From assembly GCA_930367205.1 (NCBI GenBank), contig OV884009.1:121962639-122026638 (forward strand): 64,000 nt of DNA. Direction: 5' to 3'. The position numbers and the translations under genes were made by a program. Below the pieces are notes generated by a model. It made no database searches. It saw only the letters and a program-made list of their open reading frames with translations, and was not told the origin of the DNA. This document shows, piece after piece, positions 1-11,110 of the stretch (position 1 is the stretch's first letter; each line of letters opens with the position of its first letter). The DNA comes from Acanthosoma haemorrhoidale. Its lineage: Eukaryota; Arthropoda; Insecta; Hemiptera; Acanthosomatidae.

Positions 1-510
1 AGCATATTTATGGCAAAGATATCTGTGACTTGTGTGGCCTGTGGAGGAGTAAGATGGAATCTATAAGCATTTGATTTCGAGTTGTCACGTTCTGGGCAAG
101 GGAATTCATGCAAAAACATAATTAAGCTGCAAAAATTGTTCATCAAGCCATATCAATGAAGATCAGGATTTTAAGCAACCAATCAACTACCTCTATCAAT
201 ATCATCTAACATAAATTGTCTCTGGGGATAATATCACAAATTACTGGTATCATCAGTATGATTAGCAGATTACTGAAATAGAAGTGTCTGCATATGTTAG
301 TTTGCAAAAAGGTAGTAGGTGGAAAGAAAATAAAGTATTAGGACTTATTCGAAGAATTGAGGGAGATTGGAGAGCTGTGAGAATTACCTACCATCGTTTC
401 CTAGAATGGATTGATCAAGAGCAAAACGTTGGTATCCATCCGAAAGTTAGAGATGTTAACAAATACATTGGACAGGGTTCAGCAAGCACCACTTTTAGGA
501 ACTGCTAGCA
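1..510 (+). other. Unassigned region; possible degraded C2H2-type zinc-finger fragment and a 74-codon ORF
   Basis: Bases 45-130 read, across frame changes, as a CxxC pair (ICDLCG) followed by a leucine/histidine stretch (YKHLISSCH). Bases 135-240 give a second CxxC (CKNC) with a later histidine. This pattern resembles broken C2H2 fingers, but no intact finger exists. Bases 284-508 form an open frame from a GTG, rich in basic and aromatic residues (WRAVRITYHRFLEWIDQE), ending at a TAG. I do not recognise it. It could be a transposon relic or chance. Confidence 0.2.
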
Positions 511-563
511 GTCAGAAACTTCAAAAATATTAAATAAACTAAACTTAACCCTTGACTAATTGT

Positions 564-743
564 TGTGACAAGGGGCCGAATAATGAGACAAATTTCATGA
601 TCAACTGAATAACACAACATACTTTAATATATAAGAGACACGAGACATAGGTATAGATATCCGTAACACATACTAACTAACTGAAACCTACCGAACACAG
701 GAGAGGTGTGTCGGAATACACTGTTATTTATAAGGGTTCTTCA
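564..743 (-). repeat. E1 3' LTR
   Basis: Direct-repeat partner of 2819-2997. On the element's strand it begins TGAAGAACCC right after the polypurine tract and ends GTCACA, giving TG...CA ends. A TATA-like TTATAAATA lies near its start on the minus strand and is a plausible LTR promoter. Small indels separate the two copies around 630-650, so the insertion is not recent. Confidence 0.75.
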
Positions 744-763
744 CTATAATCTCCCCCACTTAT

Positions 764-2018
764 TTAAGGAACTGGACATATGTTGGAGACATAATCCTTG
801 AGATACACAGGCTTTTTCCGACTCCTGGTGGTAGGCCTAGGCGATGGAGGCACAGACAGGCCAGGCTGAACAGGTGGTGGCCTTGGAAGGCATGGACCAG
901 GCAAGTCGCACTGTGTACCTGGACTACTCACATGTGACGTAGGAAGTGTTGGTGGTGATTGGTGGTCTAGTGTTTTGAATAGCACATCCATTCTGTACTG
1001 TGGAACCAAAGGAGTAAAGGAGACTTTTTTCTTCGGAACCAAAGTGGTGACCAGCTGATTAATATGGCGTTTCAGGGTGCGACATGTGTCCAACTCGACA
1101 ATATAATGGTGTTGGCCTAGTTTCTTCATGATGGTGCCAAACGTCTTGGTTTCCTAAGTGAATCTTCGCCTGCACTCTCTCTCCCACTTGAAGACTACGA
1201 ACCCGCAATGCAGTAGGCGCAGTTGGAGCCAAAGTTTTGCTGTTGGGTAGCAGAGCATCGAGACGAGTACGGATCCTTCTCTTTAGGTACAGTTCCGAAG
1301 GAGATAGACCTGAGGCTAAGGGTGTTGCCCTGCAGTAGAACATTATGTTGCCGCCGCTTCGAACACAACGGAGCAGGATCACCAGCAGCAGCCTTGAGTC
1401 TTCTTTTCAACGTCTGGATGCTGTGTTCTGCTAGACCATTCGTGGCTGGATGATTTGGTGCACTGAACTTTTGGAATATCCCACGCTCTTTGCAATAATG
1501 CTGGAACTCTTCACTTTTGAAAATGGCAGCGTTGTCTGAAACTATCACCTAGGGGTAAACATGCACCAAAAAGATGCCTTCAAGCAGAGTGATTGTTGAA
1601 AAAGAGGGCGGAGCATCACGGATCATGCGAACTTCTGCCCACTTCGACTTTGCGTACACACACATAAAAACGAAATGACCATCAAAAGGTCCCGCATAGT
1701 CGATGTGCACTCTCTCCCAATTCTCATCAGGCTGATCCCAGTGATGAATTGGCGCTTTCTGCGGACTGTGACGGACTTTGGTACAGGGTTCACAGCTCTT
1801 CACAAGACGTTCTATGTCCTAGTCCAATCCTAAACGTATCTTCTGGCGAACTGCTTCATCTTGGTTATTCCCAAATGCGATGCATGAAGCTCTTGGAGAA
1901 TTGGCACTTGGAGAGCCTTTGGAATTACTACTCGATTGGAACGGAATAGCATGTTGCCAGAGACAGTGTACAAGCTATCCTTGCGGCTGGCCTTGAGCTC
2001 CTTTAGTATTGCTTGCAA
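764..2018 (-). pseudogene. pol: E1 pol remnant: integrase (zinc finger, catalytic core, C-terminal part)
   Basis: Read right to left on the minus strand. About 2018-1830 carries the start of the HHCC zinc-binding domain (HASHLGITKMKQFARR). 1803-1549 carries the second half of the finger (CEPC) and the first catalytic aspartate (HIDYAGPF). 1548-1195 carries the second aspartate (IVSDNAAIF) and the glutamate-bearing segment (TNGLAEHSIQTLKRR). 1382-764 carries the tail (ATPLASGLSPSELYLKR and KKLGQHHYIVELD). Several stops and frameshifts separate these blocks, so no intact protein can be made. The tail matches E2's ATPLADGTSPAEKYRNR almost position by position, tying E1 and E2 to the same Gypsy lineage. 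Confidence 0.85.
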
Positions 2019-2122
2019 TTTTGGGTCTTTCGCAGATTATCGCTGTGTCTGCAGTGATAGACAAACTGTAGATCTGGAGCAGTGTTTCAGCATACAGCAC
2101 GTTGACCTCCTGGTGACTCACT

Positions 2123-2659
2123 TTAGAGACTGGTGTCCTTTAGGCCTCTGATGAACTGAGCATGAAGGAATATTTCAGCTATAGAGAACTTCTTTTTACA
2201 GGTGGCACTGGGACAGGTAGTGTAAAAATCACAGTCTTTCAACTTTCCCTTCAGAGATGCGACGAAATCCGAAATTGACTGTTGTGGCTGCTGAGTGATG
2301 CTGAGGAAGTAGTGCTGTGAGACAACGGTTGAGACTGATGGAGACAGCATTTTTTTGAAATGACACTATAAGGTTATGAAGTCGATTTCCTTGATAGGAT
2401 CATCTGCTCCTAGAAAAGCAGCTAGATTGAAATAGTGATCCTTCCCAATCGATGAACGCAAAAGTTGAACCTTTTTTGTATCATCAGTGACGTTTTTGAG
2501 ATTGCAATAGTTGTCAAAACGCTCCATGTACGACGAAAACTTTTCATTTGTGGCGTCATAGTTTTCAAAAGGTATTACTTGCAATGCTGGTGTTGTTTGA
2601 TGACTTCCCAGAGCAGATGGCAAAATTAACATCAACTTTTCAAATTGTTCTGAATTCAT
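2123..2659 (-). pseudogene. gag: E1 gag remnant (capsid region)
   Basis: The first block (2659-2366, 97 aa) has the gag pattern IPFENYDATNEKFSSYMERF, and the second (2350-2123, 75 aa) has ITQQPQQSISDFVASLKGKL and CDFYTTCPSATCKKKF. Both are typical of insect Gypsy capsids, and E2 has the same layout. A frameshift separates the blocks. No zinc knuckle follows, because a deletion joins gag to the integrase region at about 2.05-2.13 kb. The start codon at 2659 fits a gag start about 160 bp inside the 5' LTR. Confidence 0.8.
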
Positions 2660-2818
2660 TGTGAGACTTGATTTCCTTATTTAAATCAGGAATATAACGA
2701 TTTGTAATTAAAATAAAAGGCTCAGCTGGTATGAAAATTTCAATATCAACGGTGACTGGTTGCTGTTAGCGTCATTCAATTTTCACAATGTTTTGCACTT
2801 TCACCCTCGTCTCAAACT

Positions 2819-2997
2819 TGTGACAAGGGGCCGAATAATGAGACACATTTCATGATCAACTGAATAACACAACATACTTTATTTACACAACACATGTTAA
2901 AACATGAGACACAGGCATATATATCTGTAACACATACTAACTAACTGAAACCTCCCGAACACAGGAGAGGTGTGTCGGAATACACTGTTCTTTATAA
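2819..2997 (-). repeat. E1 5' LTR (outer end truncated or diverged)
   Basis: Repeats the left LTR from TGTGACAAGGGGCCGAATAA up to TTTATAA, after which the two copies part. It carries an extra or diverged block around 2881-2905 relative to the left copy. Confidence 0.75.
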
Positions 2998-3682
2998 CGT
3001 GTATATATGCTATATACTAATATAGACCGGGTAGGTGAATATTTCCGTAGTATTCCTAGTAAGCGTACAATTCATAATAATACTACAATTTATCAAACAT
3101 GTGGTGGAAATTAATCGTCCATAAATATGATTAATTAAGATTTCTAAGCAATCAATTATAATTTATTCTGCTAACGAAATAACCTGATGGTAGACGATTC
3201 CCATCTGAACAATTACAGTTTTTTGTGGTGTAATACATATTGAGCTAAGCCACACCTTTTGAACTTCCCACAGTCTTGTACATTATGTGCTCTTAATCTA
3301 TTACGAAGAAATATTTGACACTGTCATACAATTCTTTCTTTTCTATGTCCACTCGCCTTTCTCGTTCAATATCGATCGTCTGGCCGAAATGCGAGATAAA
3401 TAATCAGAGCAGTATTTTTCTTGGCTAGGAAGGCCACTATGTATGCAAATCTTGCAAAGCTATTTATGCCAAGAGCATAAACCTGGTTTTGGCATGAAAA
3501 GTCCCTTTCTGACTGGTGATCTATAATGGATTTCTCAACCCTGTTAAGGTGGGATGGCGTGTAATAAAATAGTTGTGCTTATTATGTCCCATATGCTGGT
3601 GTGGAATCATTCTCCCTGCTCCATCTACGAGAGATGGGCTCAACATAGGTCGATTACAACCACCGGTTCGAGGCCCAAGTAT
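2998..3682. other. No gene recognised
   Basis: AT-rich sequence with no coding pattern on either strand. A GGTTCGAGGC at about 3664 resembles a pol III B-box, but no convincing A-box or tRNA fold accompanies it. Confidence 0.5.
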
Positions 3683-4095
3683 TCATTGACGTAGTTGGCA
3701 ATTAATTTGATGATTGTGCTGATCCCGAGAGGGTATTATTACAAAGGAACCGGCTGCAATTAGGGCTGTATCTATTATCGGATAACGATCCCCTGCCAAT
3801 AGTATCCTGATATCCTGAAAACTCATCGAAGCTGCTTCCCGAAGTGACTTTCTGATCTCCTTAACAATTCTCACAGCCTTTTTGTCTAAAACAAATCAAG
3901 TGGGGTAGTCATTGATTGAATTGCTACGGTCAAAAGTCTTCTGGATATGAATTTCCTTGAACGACCATGAACAAAATGTTTGTCATATTTTAATGTTAAA
4001 GAGTCTATAGCGCTGCTCAATGGAAGCACATTAGCCACACTCAGATATGAGCCAAAAGTTTCCCATGATAATGAGCTTTCATTTTCAGAAGACAT
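3683..4095 (-). other. Two short ORFs of unknown origin in adjacent frames
   Basis: Two minus-strand frames (4095-3886, 69 aa, and 3874-3683, 63 aa) abut and may be one broken reading frame. The first starts MSSENESSLSWETFGSYLSV and is polar and serine-rich. The second contains KEIRKSLREAASMSFQDIRI. I recognise no family. The near-continuity suggests a decayed gene or transposon piece, but chance is possible. Confidence 0.2.
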
Positions 4096-4352
4096 TTGAT
4101 CATAACTTTGGAGTCAAGGACTATGCAACTAGACTTCATGTAGATAAGCAGTATTGATATCAGTCGACACTGTCAGAGACGGCATCCTTTCCGGGCTGCA
4201 ATCGGCTTTTTATAATAATATCTAGTTTAATTTATTTTGCCTCGGAAAGTTATCTATTTGTCGCTGTAATCCGCTTTCCACGGTCATTAATGAACAAAAT
4301 TTTATAAATTAATCAAACGACTGTCCTATACTAGTGGCCTAAGCGCTACTTC

Positions 4353-4454
4353 CTATGGTAGGCAGCGTAGTACGGGGCCTAGGGTGGTATTTGCGGTAGC
4401 AGCTTCGTCGTTTTCATCCCTGTCTGAACCTGAACCGGAGGGACGAGGGGGCAT
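4353..4454 (-). other. 33-codon GC-rich ORF, unassigned
   Basis: A short ATG-initiated frame beginning MPPRPSGSGSDRDENDEAAT, ending TAG at 4353. It is more GC-rich than its surroundings and has an acidic, low-complexity composition like the start of many host proteins. It could be a first coding exon with an unseen splice site, or chance. Confidence 0.15.
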
Positions 4455-5648
4455 TTCAAGGAAATTTCACTTGCTCTCACTGTTTTCCCCGAGATGGTAC
4501 CACTTGCATTGTACCATCCCACACTAATGAATGGTGATTTTTAGTGCTCCAGATGCTATTTAAGGCGGAAATACTAACAATAGTCAGATGGAAGGTATCT
4601 GCAGATCTTTTTGTCCAGACCTCCTATGCACCAACGAATTCTTCTTCCACGAGTAGACTATGAAAGCAAGTAGCATCAAGATTATCAATTTCAGTTAATG
4701 TAGCTACAAATCACACACTGGGGAGACCAACAATACGATTTCCACTCCCTTTCTTAATAGAGTTAGGCTACAACTAACAGGTTTTCAAAGCAGAAAATTT
4801 AAACATTGCGCGTGAGTGGTGGTATTCGGGTTCACTAATAGCAAAATAGATTCCTGGAAGGTTTTTCAAAGATAATTCTACTTCATAAATGCTTTGAGAG
4901 TAAATGTATACCGGAGCGTTGTGAACTGATGTTAATGGTTAAATTGATTGATGTGCAACTCAAAACAAAAAACTTGCCTCTTAACTTTTAGACTGGCTTC
5001 TGGAATCCCCGCAACACTCAGGCTATACACTGAGTATTTCGGCAATCGTCCATGAACACTTCAGTTGTACTTATTAAAGCTATTTGATAATCTGTGGCCA
5101 GGTGAGGCATAAGACGGGACAGGTGTAGGTGATGTCTGATCCACTATGATATGTATTTTAAAGGTGTGGAGGACGCTGAAATTTTTGACTCTACAATATC
5201 TGCACCATCACATGAATGGGAATTACGTGGCCTTGTGCCACGCCACAAGTAATCAATTATTGTTATCAAAACATATATATTTTCCTTTTTCATTAGAATA
5301 TTTTTTGCAGTTAGCCTGTTGAATTGTTATTCATTAAAATATGAATGTGTTACTCACTACGCACCAACAGTTAATGCTAATAATGAGCAACGACAAGTTT
5401 TATAAAAACTTCGCTTGCTTTACGAATTAATGTTGTAAACTTCTAAATACATTGAATTCCACTAGTAGTTACAAAGTGCTGAACTAGCGAGAAGGTTACA
5501 GAGGTTTACATCTTAGCTATTAGACAGTGCTCTGCTTAGAATATTGATATACTGAGCTATTGTTTATTTTATGGTGACCAGGAGAGCCTGTATATTTTTT
5601 CATCAACAGAATCTATTTATTTATTTATTTAAGTGAATAAAATTTAAC
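4455..5648. other. No gene recognised
   Basis: AT-rich sequence without sustained ORFs or repeats that I can pair with other parts of the window. Confidence 0.5.
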
Positions 5649-5885
5649 TTGAATAATAAGTTTTTATGCCTCTTTCCGACAGAGTCCCTTCGTTGCAGGT
5701 GGATTCCTGAAGGCCTCTTGCAATCGGGTCGTTCCGTTTACTGCCTCCTGAGAACAACACCATCCACTCCAGGTACATCTCGACGGGAGCTGTTAAAAGT
5801 GCCTAGAGAAGTCACCAGTGGCTCCAGGGAAGCTACCATAATCACAAACCAGCTACCGACTAGGACCCGAGCGAGTCGGATGTAA
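5649..5885 (+). other. 78-codon ORF, unassigned
   Basis: A frame rich in Ser, Thr and Arg (TPSTPGTSRRELLKVPREV), more GC-rich than its flanks. It lies about 850 bp upstream of the Jockey-type ORF1 relic on the same strand and could be the leader or the start of that LINE, but no conserved motif supports this. Confidence 0.2.
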
Positions 5886-6147
5886 CTGTTTCTGACTAAA
5901 ATCGGACGAAGAGACCCAGTTTTCAGTAAAAAAACTACAGAAAATCTTTGGAAGAGATCCGATCTTGCGAAAAGACTACACCAAGGCTCCCAATTGACTT
6001 AATTATACTTTTATTTGATATCATAATGGTTTTATAATTTATTTTTGATTGCCAATTACTAACCCATAATTCAGTACAAAAAGATTCCCGTAATCAGATT
6101 GTGAAGATACACCCTCTTTTATACATCAGTCTCATACGTTTTATAAA

Positions 6148-6404
6148 TCTGTACCTCGGAGGGATACAACACTATGTCCATTTTCATAACTTTACAGGAG
6201 AGGAGTTTTAAACTTTTTTTCAACAAAAAGTGTTATTGGCACAGCTATTTATTGAGATGTCCAAAAATGGTCCGAGGTACACCATTTTTGGACATCTCAA
6301 TAAATAGCTGTGCCAATAACACTTTTTGTTGAAAAAAAGTTTAAAACTCCTCTCCTGTAAAGTTATGAAAATGGACATAGTGTTGTATCCCTCCGAGGTA
6401 CAGA
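6148..6404. repeat. Near-perfect palindrome: 124-bp inverted arms with a 9-bp spacer
   Basis: Bases 6148-6271 and 6281-6404 are reverse complements with no mismatch that I can find by eye, separated by CCGAGGTAC (6272-6280). The spacer is itself a copy of the arm terminus: GTACCTCGG lies at 6151-6159 and CCGAGGTAC at 6394-6402. The structure therefore looks like two inverted copies of a roughly 130-bp unit that share one terminal repeat at the centre. Transcription of either strand would give a long perfect RNA hairpin. It may be a fold-back or MITE-type element, or an endogenous hairpin-RNA locus. The open frame on the minus strand here is a by-product of the symmetry. Confidence 0.9.
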
Positions 6405-6729
6405 AATATTTCATCTATTTTCCATTTTCCTCCAATTCAACCCATACCTAAGCGAGATTGAACTTTGAGTTCTGAAGGATGGTTAATCTTAGAGGTAGAC
6501 ACTGGCGAGGTAGAAAACTGACTCACTTGAACCTCTTATTGACAGAGGTCATATTGTCCGCACCAGATAGTAATACTATATATGCCTGACAATACCATAA
6601 ATTTAATATTAATGAATATGATACCAGCAATAATATATATTAATGAAATAATTTTTTCAATTATGTAGATTTTTCTAGGGGCGCATTAGAAAACTTATCA
6701 CTGACAAACAAACAGAAATAAAACCTTGG

Positions 6730-7662
6730 CATCAAATACGACTCCAGGAAGACAAACGGAACTGCATCTATCTAAATTATACAATTTAGAAAATACCAAG
6801 AGCGGACATGCGACAATTACTTGTCTTCCCTTTCCACTGATGACGATAACCTGATGAAGTCAACCAGTAGATTGCTGAGGCATCTTACAGTGTTCAGCAA
6901 ACGTTGATCTTACAAGCCCAATAGTTTAAGTCTTGCAAATACAGAAGGAGGGGTGGAAGCTATACAGTAGACAAAGCAGTCACTATTATTCATGCGAAAT
7001 ATAAAAAAAATTAAAATGTTAAGCCCATAATTGACTAAAAGGTTAGACACAGGAAAGTACACGGGTCTCAACCAAACACAAGACAGTAAAATACCTCCAA
7101 ACACCTTAACATTTCTTAACGAGTGATTATCAAATATTTTCAGGAGTAAAAAAGATGATTTCCACACACATAATCTTAAACAAGAGAGAGTTCTACGAGT
7201 GGTGATCAGAAATATGACTCCCACTACGTGGATGTAAGTCGAGAGCTTTAGAATTATGTTTGCCCAATCACTAACGTATATGAGAGGGTAGAGAACAAGA
7301 TGAAGCTGCAAAAACCTCTGCACCATCACATATTGTAGATATGGAACCGACACCTGGAATAGAGAAAATCTACCAACTAAAGCATCTGCATTATATCAGG
7401 ATTCAGTTTTAAAAACTGCATCTCAAACGTGACAACTAATGACACAATTGTCAGGCGTATGGGCAAACCGTGGCATACTGCCCCACCCTCCCACATGTAT
7501 TAAGTGCGGAGTGAGTACAAAAGAGTGAGTTATGCAAGTTCTTAAAAAGTGGTTCGCTCACTCTGCTAACAACGACATCCAGCCAACTATAAGGGTTGTG
7601 AAAGCTACCAAATTCACACTTTGATCAAGGAAATCTCCTAACAATTAAGGAAATACTAAACA
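6730..7662 (+). pseudogene. Jockey-type LINE ORF1 (gag-like, zinc-knuckle) relic
   Basis: Broken plus-strand coding sequence. Around 7150-7220 it reads HTHNLKQERVLRVVIRNM, the conserved segment preceding the RNA-binding fold of Jockey-clade ORF1 proteins. Around 7448-7510 it reads CQAYGQTVAYC and CIKCG, and around 7570-7610 it reads HPANYKGCESYQ. Together these are the three successive CCHC-type knuckles typical of these proteins, spread over different frames. Stops and frameshifts make it nonfunctional. The 147-codon open frame on the other strand (6910-7353) is the shadow of this region. Confidence 0.75.
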
Positions 7663-8304
7663 AAGAGAGGTACGGACATTTTTAAAGACCACACAACCCT
7701 TTTGGTCTTCAGTTCTGGAGTTATTGTGCAGGAGGGTTACTGATGCAAATCATTTGTTTAAACTTAAGATATAACTTATAGCTAATTAATTTAATATATA
7801 ACTTAAGATTAAGGTGTTAGAATCATAGGAACGTTCCAGATCATGCTGCCAGAAACACTTTTGGGAGCTACTTAGTATAAATTGTTGGAATCACAAGCTA
7901 TTTGAAAAGTTGGACAAACTCATAGAAAAAATGACAAGAGTGGTCAAATCTATCTTAAAAAGTAAGGGCGCATCATTTTTTTAAATGAAAAACCCATAAA
8001 CTTGTAACTCATTCTTTTTTTTAAATTTCATTTAAGAAATTTCAGTTTTATTGGAATTTCTCCCATAACATTGAGTTGGTCCTAAAACTCATCAGCCTGT
8101 GTATATTCAAAATTTGAAAAAAAACAAATTGACCTTATGCATATGAAACGCCGATCTAAAGCTTATAGTGCCCGACATCCAGCTGATTCCTGCTGTTATG
8201 ATTATAACTGTTAATTAGTAAAGTGGTATTTGGCAACCTTCTGATAGAAAACATTCAATTCCCACCTTTATTATTTATCCACTCAGGTCGATTCCTTCTT
8301 TTTC
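7663..8304. other. No gene recognised; left flank of E2
   Basis: AT-rich DNA. It may include the decayed remainder of the Jockey-type LINE. The five bases 8305-8309 (ATAAC) are the left copy of the E2 target duplication. Confidence 0.5.
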
Positions 8305-8309
8305 ATAAC

Positions 8310-8736
8310 TGTTGTAACCACTGATGTAACCTAATCCTGATATACGAGTATATACAAGGAAAGTATTCTCTCTTTAATTTGAATTTGCTGCGCTGCTTCC
8401 ACTGCCCCCCCCCCAGATGGAGCAGCTATCAGATAGAGAAGGCTATGTTAGGTAACCAAAGTTGTAAATAGAGTGTGAATATAGAAGTGATAGTTATAAA
8501 CTGTAATTGTCGTTTCTTTGTTTACAGGTAAGATTGTGTAAATCAATATTAATAATTGTTATGATATAATATATAGTGAATAAAATTGCTAACTTTGTTT
8601 ACAGAGAAACTGATTTCAGTTTATTCACCCCACCTTCAATAATTGTCTTACATATATAGCAATCAAGGTTAATCAATGTGATGTTGAATAAAAGTGTACT
8701 CAGTAACTGTGTTAGGTACTTTATGAAAACCCATCA
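8310..8736 (+). repeat. E2 5' LTR (full length)
   Basis: Begins TGTTGTAACC, ends CCCATCA. It contains about 310 bp (roughly 8345-8655) absent from the 3' LTR, bounded on both sides by ATATA. The stretch after it (ATAGGCGACGGGGTAAATAG) is where the primer-binding site should be. Confidence 0.85.
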
Positions 8737-8925
8737 ATAGGCGACGGGGTAAATAGAGGTGCGTTAAAGTGACATAAGCCAGACTAAACAGTGACGGTTC
8801 AGGATCTATCCAGTACAAACATACCTGCTTTGAAGTCGTGTTGGACTACTGTGAGTAACAAATCTTAATTATCATACATATTACATCATTTGTTTATTAT
8901 TATTATTCTATACGTCAAAATCAAA

Positions 8926-9830
8926 ATGGACGCAGATAAATTAAAGCTATTAATCGACGCTATGAATCAAAACCAACAGACTTTTCTTGCACAATTAGTT
9001 CAACAAAGTCGTTCTAGCCAAGACTTTCGACCATCGGTCACAAATGTATCAAACATTCCTCCTTCCTTATGATAACTTCAATCATAAGGAAGAGAATTTC
9101 AAATTTTACAAACAGCGGTTTGAAAATTATCTAAAAATTAAGGAAATTTTTGCGGATGAAGTAAAATTTGCTCAAATGCTCTTAAATCCTATCGGGGCAC
9201 CTAATTATAACACACTAGCAGATCTTGTTGCTCCCAAAACACCGGGAGATCTTAATTATGAAGAATTAATAAAGATCCTCGAACAACATTTAACACCTAC
9301 CCGAAATTCTTTAGTCGCTCCAATCCACGCCAATTTTTATCCACTTACCAAAAATAAAATGAGACAATTTCTGATTATATCGCATCTTTACGGCGTGACC
9401 TTCCTGATTGTGATTTTAACGTAGAATGTACATGTAAACTTAAGGTTTCCGCTGCAGACCTTTTCCTAAGAGCGCAGTTTATTCGTGGAATTAACGATAA
9501 TAATATTAGAAAAAAGAATTTAGAATCTGATACAGGTGAATTTACGGATATTATAAAAAAAAAGCTATCGCACTCGAAGCATCAAAAGCAAATAACCGTG
9601 AGTTAGCTAATACACAATAAACACAAATACTCGAAACCGAAATAAGCGTACCAGATCGAGAGGACACGTGGACTTAAAAAGCTTAGGATTATATAATCAT
9701 CGCTTACGGTGTGGAAAAACTAACCATTTGGCTAAGGACTGTCGACTAAAACCTTTTAACTTGTACGCCTTGTGGCAGCACTGGGCACGTAGCGAGAGAT
9801 TGCATAACAACCCTATTTAAAACGCAACAA
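8926..9830 (+). pseudogene. gag: E2 gag remnant with two zinc knuckles
   Basis: Starts at ATG 8926 (MDADKLKLLIDAMNQNQQTF), with a glutamine-rich start. A frameshift near 9050 leads into the capsid (YDNFNHKEENFKFYKQRFEN, then APNYNTLADLVAPKTPGDL). A further frame change near 9350 gives ADLFLRAQFIRGINDNNIRK. Around 9700-9806 two CCHC knuckles remain in different frames (CGKTNHLAKDC and CGSTGHVARDC). The order start, capsid, knuckles is standard for Gypsy Gag. At least three frame breaks make it nonfunctional. Confidence 0.85.
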
Positions 9831-9949
9831 TAAAGCTCCACGCATCAAGTATCTACTGAGGAACGAGACACACAAACAAACTGCAACTCCGTGAAAATGC
9901 AAAACCTAGTTCTAGTTATACTCCAGAAAGAAATGTCCTATATGCACTG

Positions 9950-10660
9950 CGGGAAAAAGTTGAAATCGAATTAGACTAACTCGAGGCAGCAGGCATAATA
10001 TCTAAAGCACCGACAAGCGATTGGGGGTCCCCCTTGGTAGTTATACCCAAAAGTGATGGCACAGTTAGATGGTGCGTATATTATAAGGTGGGGGTAAATG
10101 ACCTCTTGGTAAATACCAAGTACCCAATAAAGAAAATTGATGGGGTGCTAACCATTACCACACACCGCGGAACTTATCGTATGAACAGATTAAGCTTCGG
10201 CACCAAAACCGCGCCGGCAGAATTCAACCGGTTCATACATCAGATATTAAAAAGCTTAACCAAAACCATAGCATATTTCGACGACATCATTGTACACGGC
10301 GATGAATGCAAAATAAACCAACTTTCTTGCCTTAAGAGGTTAAAAGAGTATGACCTTCATCTGAATAAAAACAAGTGCACGTTTTTCAAAACGAAAATAT
10401 AATATCTTGGTCATGTAGTAGAGCACAATCGAATATCGAAATCTTTTTCAAAAATAAAGGCAGTTATCGACATGCCCATACCAGCGAACGTACCAGAGCT
10501 ACGGCGTTTTATGGGTATGGTGACATATTATTCTCGGTTCTTGCCAAACCTGTCATCCTTGACTTACCCCCTGCACAAGTTACTCGGTAAAGACCAGAAA
10601 TATTTTTGGTCCTCACAATGCGAAGCAGCATTTATAAAACTCAAAAATGAGATAGCAAGT
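9950..10660 (+). pseudogene. pol: E2 reverse transcriptase remnant with an internal deletion
   Basis: Begins after a jump from the knuckles, so the protease is missing. Fingers: AAGIISKAPTSDWGSPLVVI and VRWCVYYKVGVND. The sequence then passes directly from YPIKKIDGVL to TTHRGTYRMNRLSFGTKTAP, skipping the segment that normally holds the first catalytic aspartate. The YxDD motif survives as YFDDIIVHG. The thumb/connection follows in other frames (VPELRRFMGMVTYYSRFLPN). It cannot encode an active enzyme. Confidence 0.88.
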
Positions 10661-10662
10661 GA

Positions 10663-10990
10663 GTGATTATTCCATTTAGCCCAGATCTACCAGTTACTCT
10701 AACGACCGATGCTAGCCCGACGGGAATAGCGGCTGTACTTGCCCATGTTATCAACGAGGTAGAACGACCTATAGCATTCGCATCACGTTCGTTATCAAAG
10801 GCAGAGCAGAATTACTCGCAACTTGACAGAGAGGCTTTAGCCATAGTTTTTGCTGTTGATAATTTTTTTCGATTTTCTTTATGGGCGACGTTTCGCTCTC
10901 ATCACGGATAACCAACCGTTAACCCGGTTTTTTCACCAAAAAAGACCTCTGCTCGCTTACTGCGCTTACCTGCAGACTCATTTATGCTTC
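10663..10990 (+). pseudogene. pol: E2 RNase H remnant
   Basis: Contains LTTDASPTGIAAVLAHVI with the first acidic residue, FASRSLSKAEQNYSQLDREA with the glutamate, and, after a frameshift near 10885, a block matching the usual DNQPL step. This order is typical of Gypsy RNase H. Confidence 0.85.
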
Positions 10991-11110
10991 CTTCTTAGCA
11001 GGGTTTGATTACACCGTTCAGTTTAAGAAAGGATCTGACAATGAAAATGTTGACTGTTTTGACCAGGGAATCGTCAGATATGTTCATCAATGAAGAGGTC
11101 CATCTAATGT

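Larger units (their letters stand above)
564..2997 (-). mobile_element. E1: internally deleted Gypsy-type LTR retrotransposon
   Basis: Two direct repeats of about 180 bp (564-743 and 2819-2997) flank Gypsy gag and integrase sequence read on the minus strand. The order, from right to left, is 5' LTR, gag, integrase, polypurine tract (751-760 on the plus strand as CTCCCCCACT) and 3' LTR. Protease, reverse transcriptase and RNase H are missing: gag ends near 2123 and the integrase zinc-finger region starts near 2018. The element is about 2.4 kb, where full Gypsy elements are usually 5-8 kb. The outer end of the right LTR diverges after 2997, so no target duplication can be read. Gag and the integrase tail closely resemble those of E2, so both belong to one lineage. 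Confidence 0.85.

Noticed and set aside
3600..3680. Possible tRNA-derived SINE (B-box-like GGTTCGAGGC)
   Set aside because: No A-box at suitable distance, no cloverleaf, no A-tail or duplication.
6220..6414. 64-codon minus-strand ORF
   Set aside because: It falls in the palindrome and is simply a frame of the inverted repeat; no coding pattern.
6910..7353. 147-codon minus-strand ORF with hydrophobic stretches
   Set aside because: It is antisense to the Jockey-type ORF1 relic, whose zinc-knuckle motifs lie on the plus strand.
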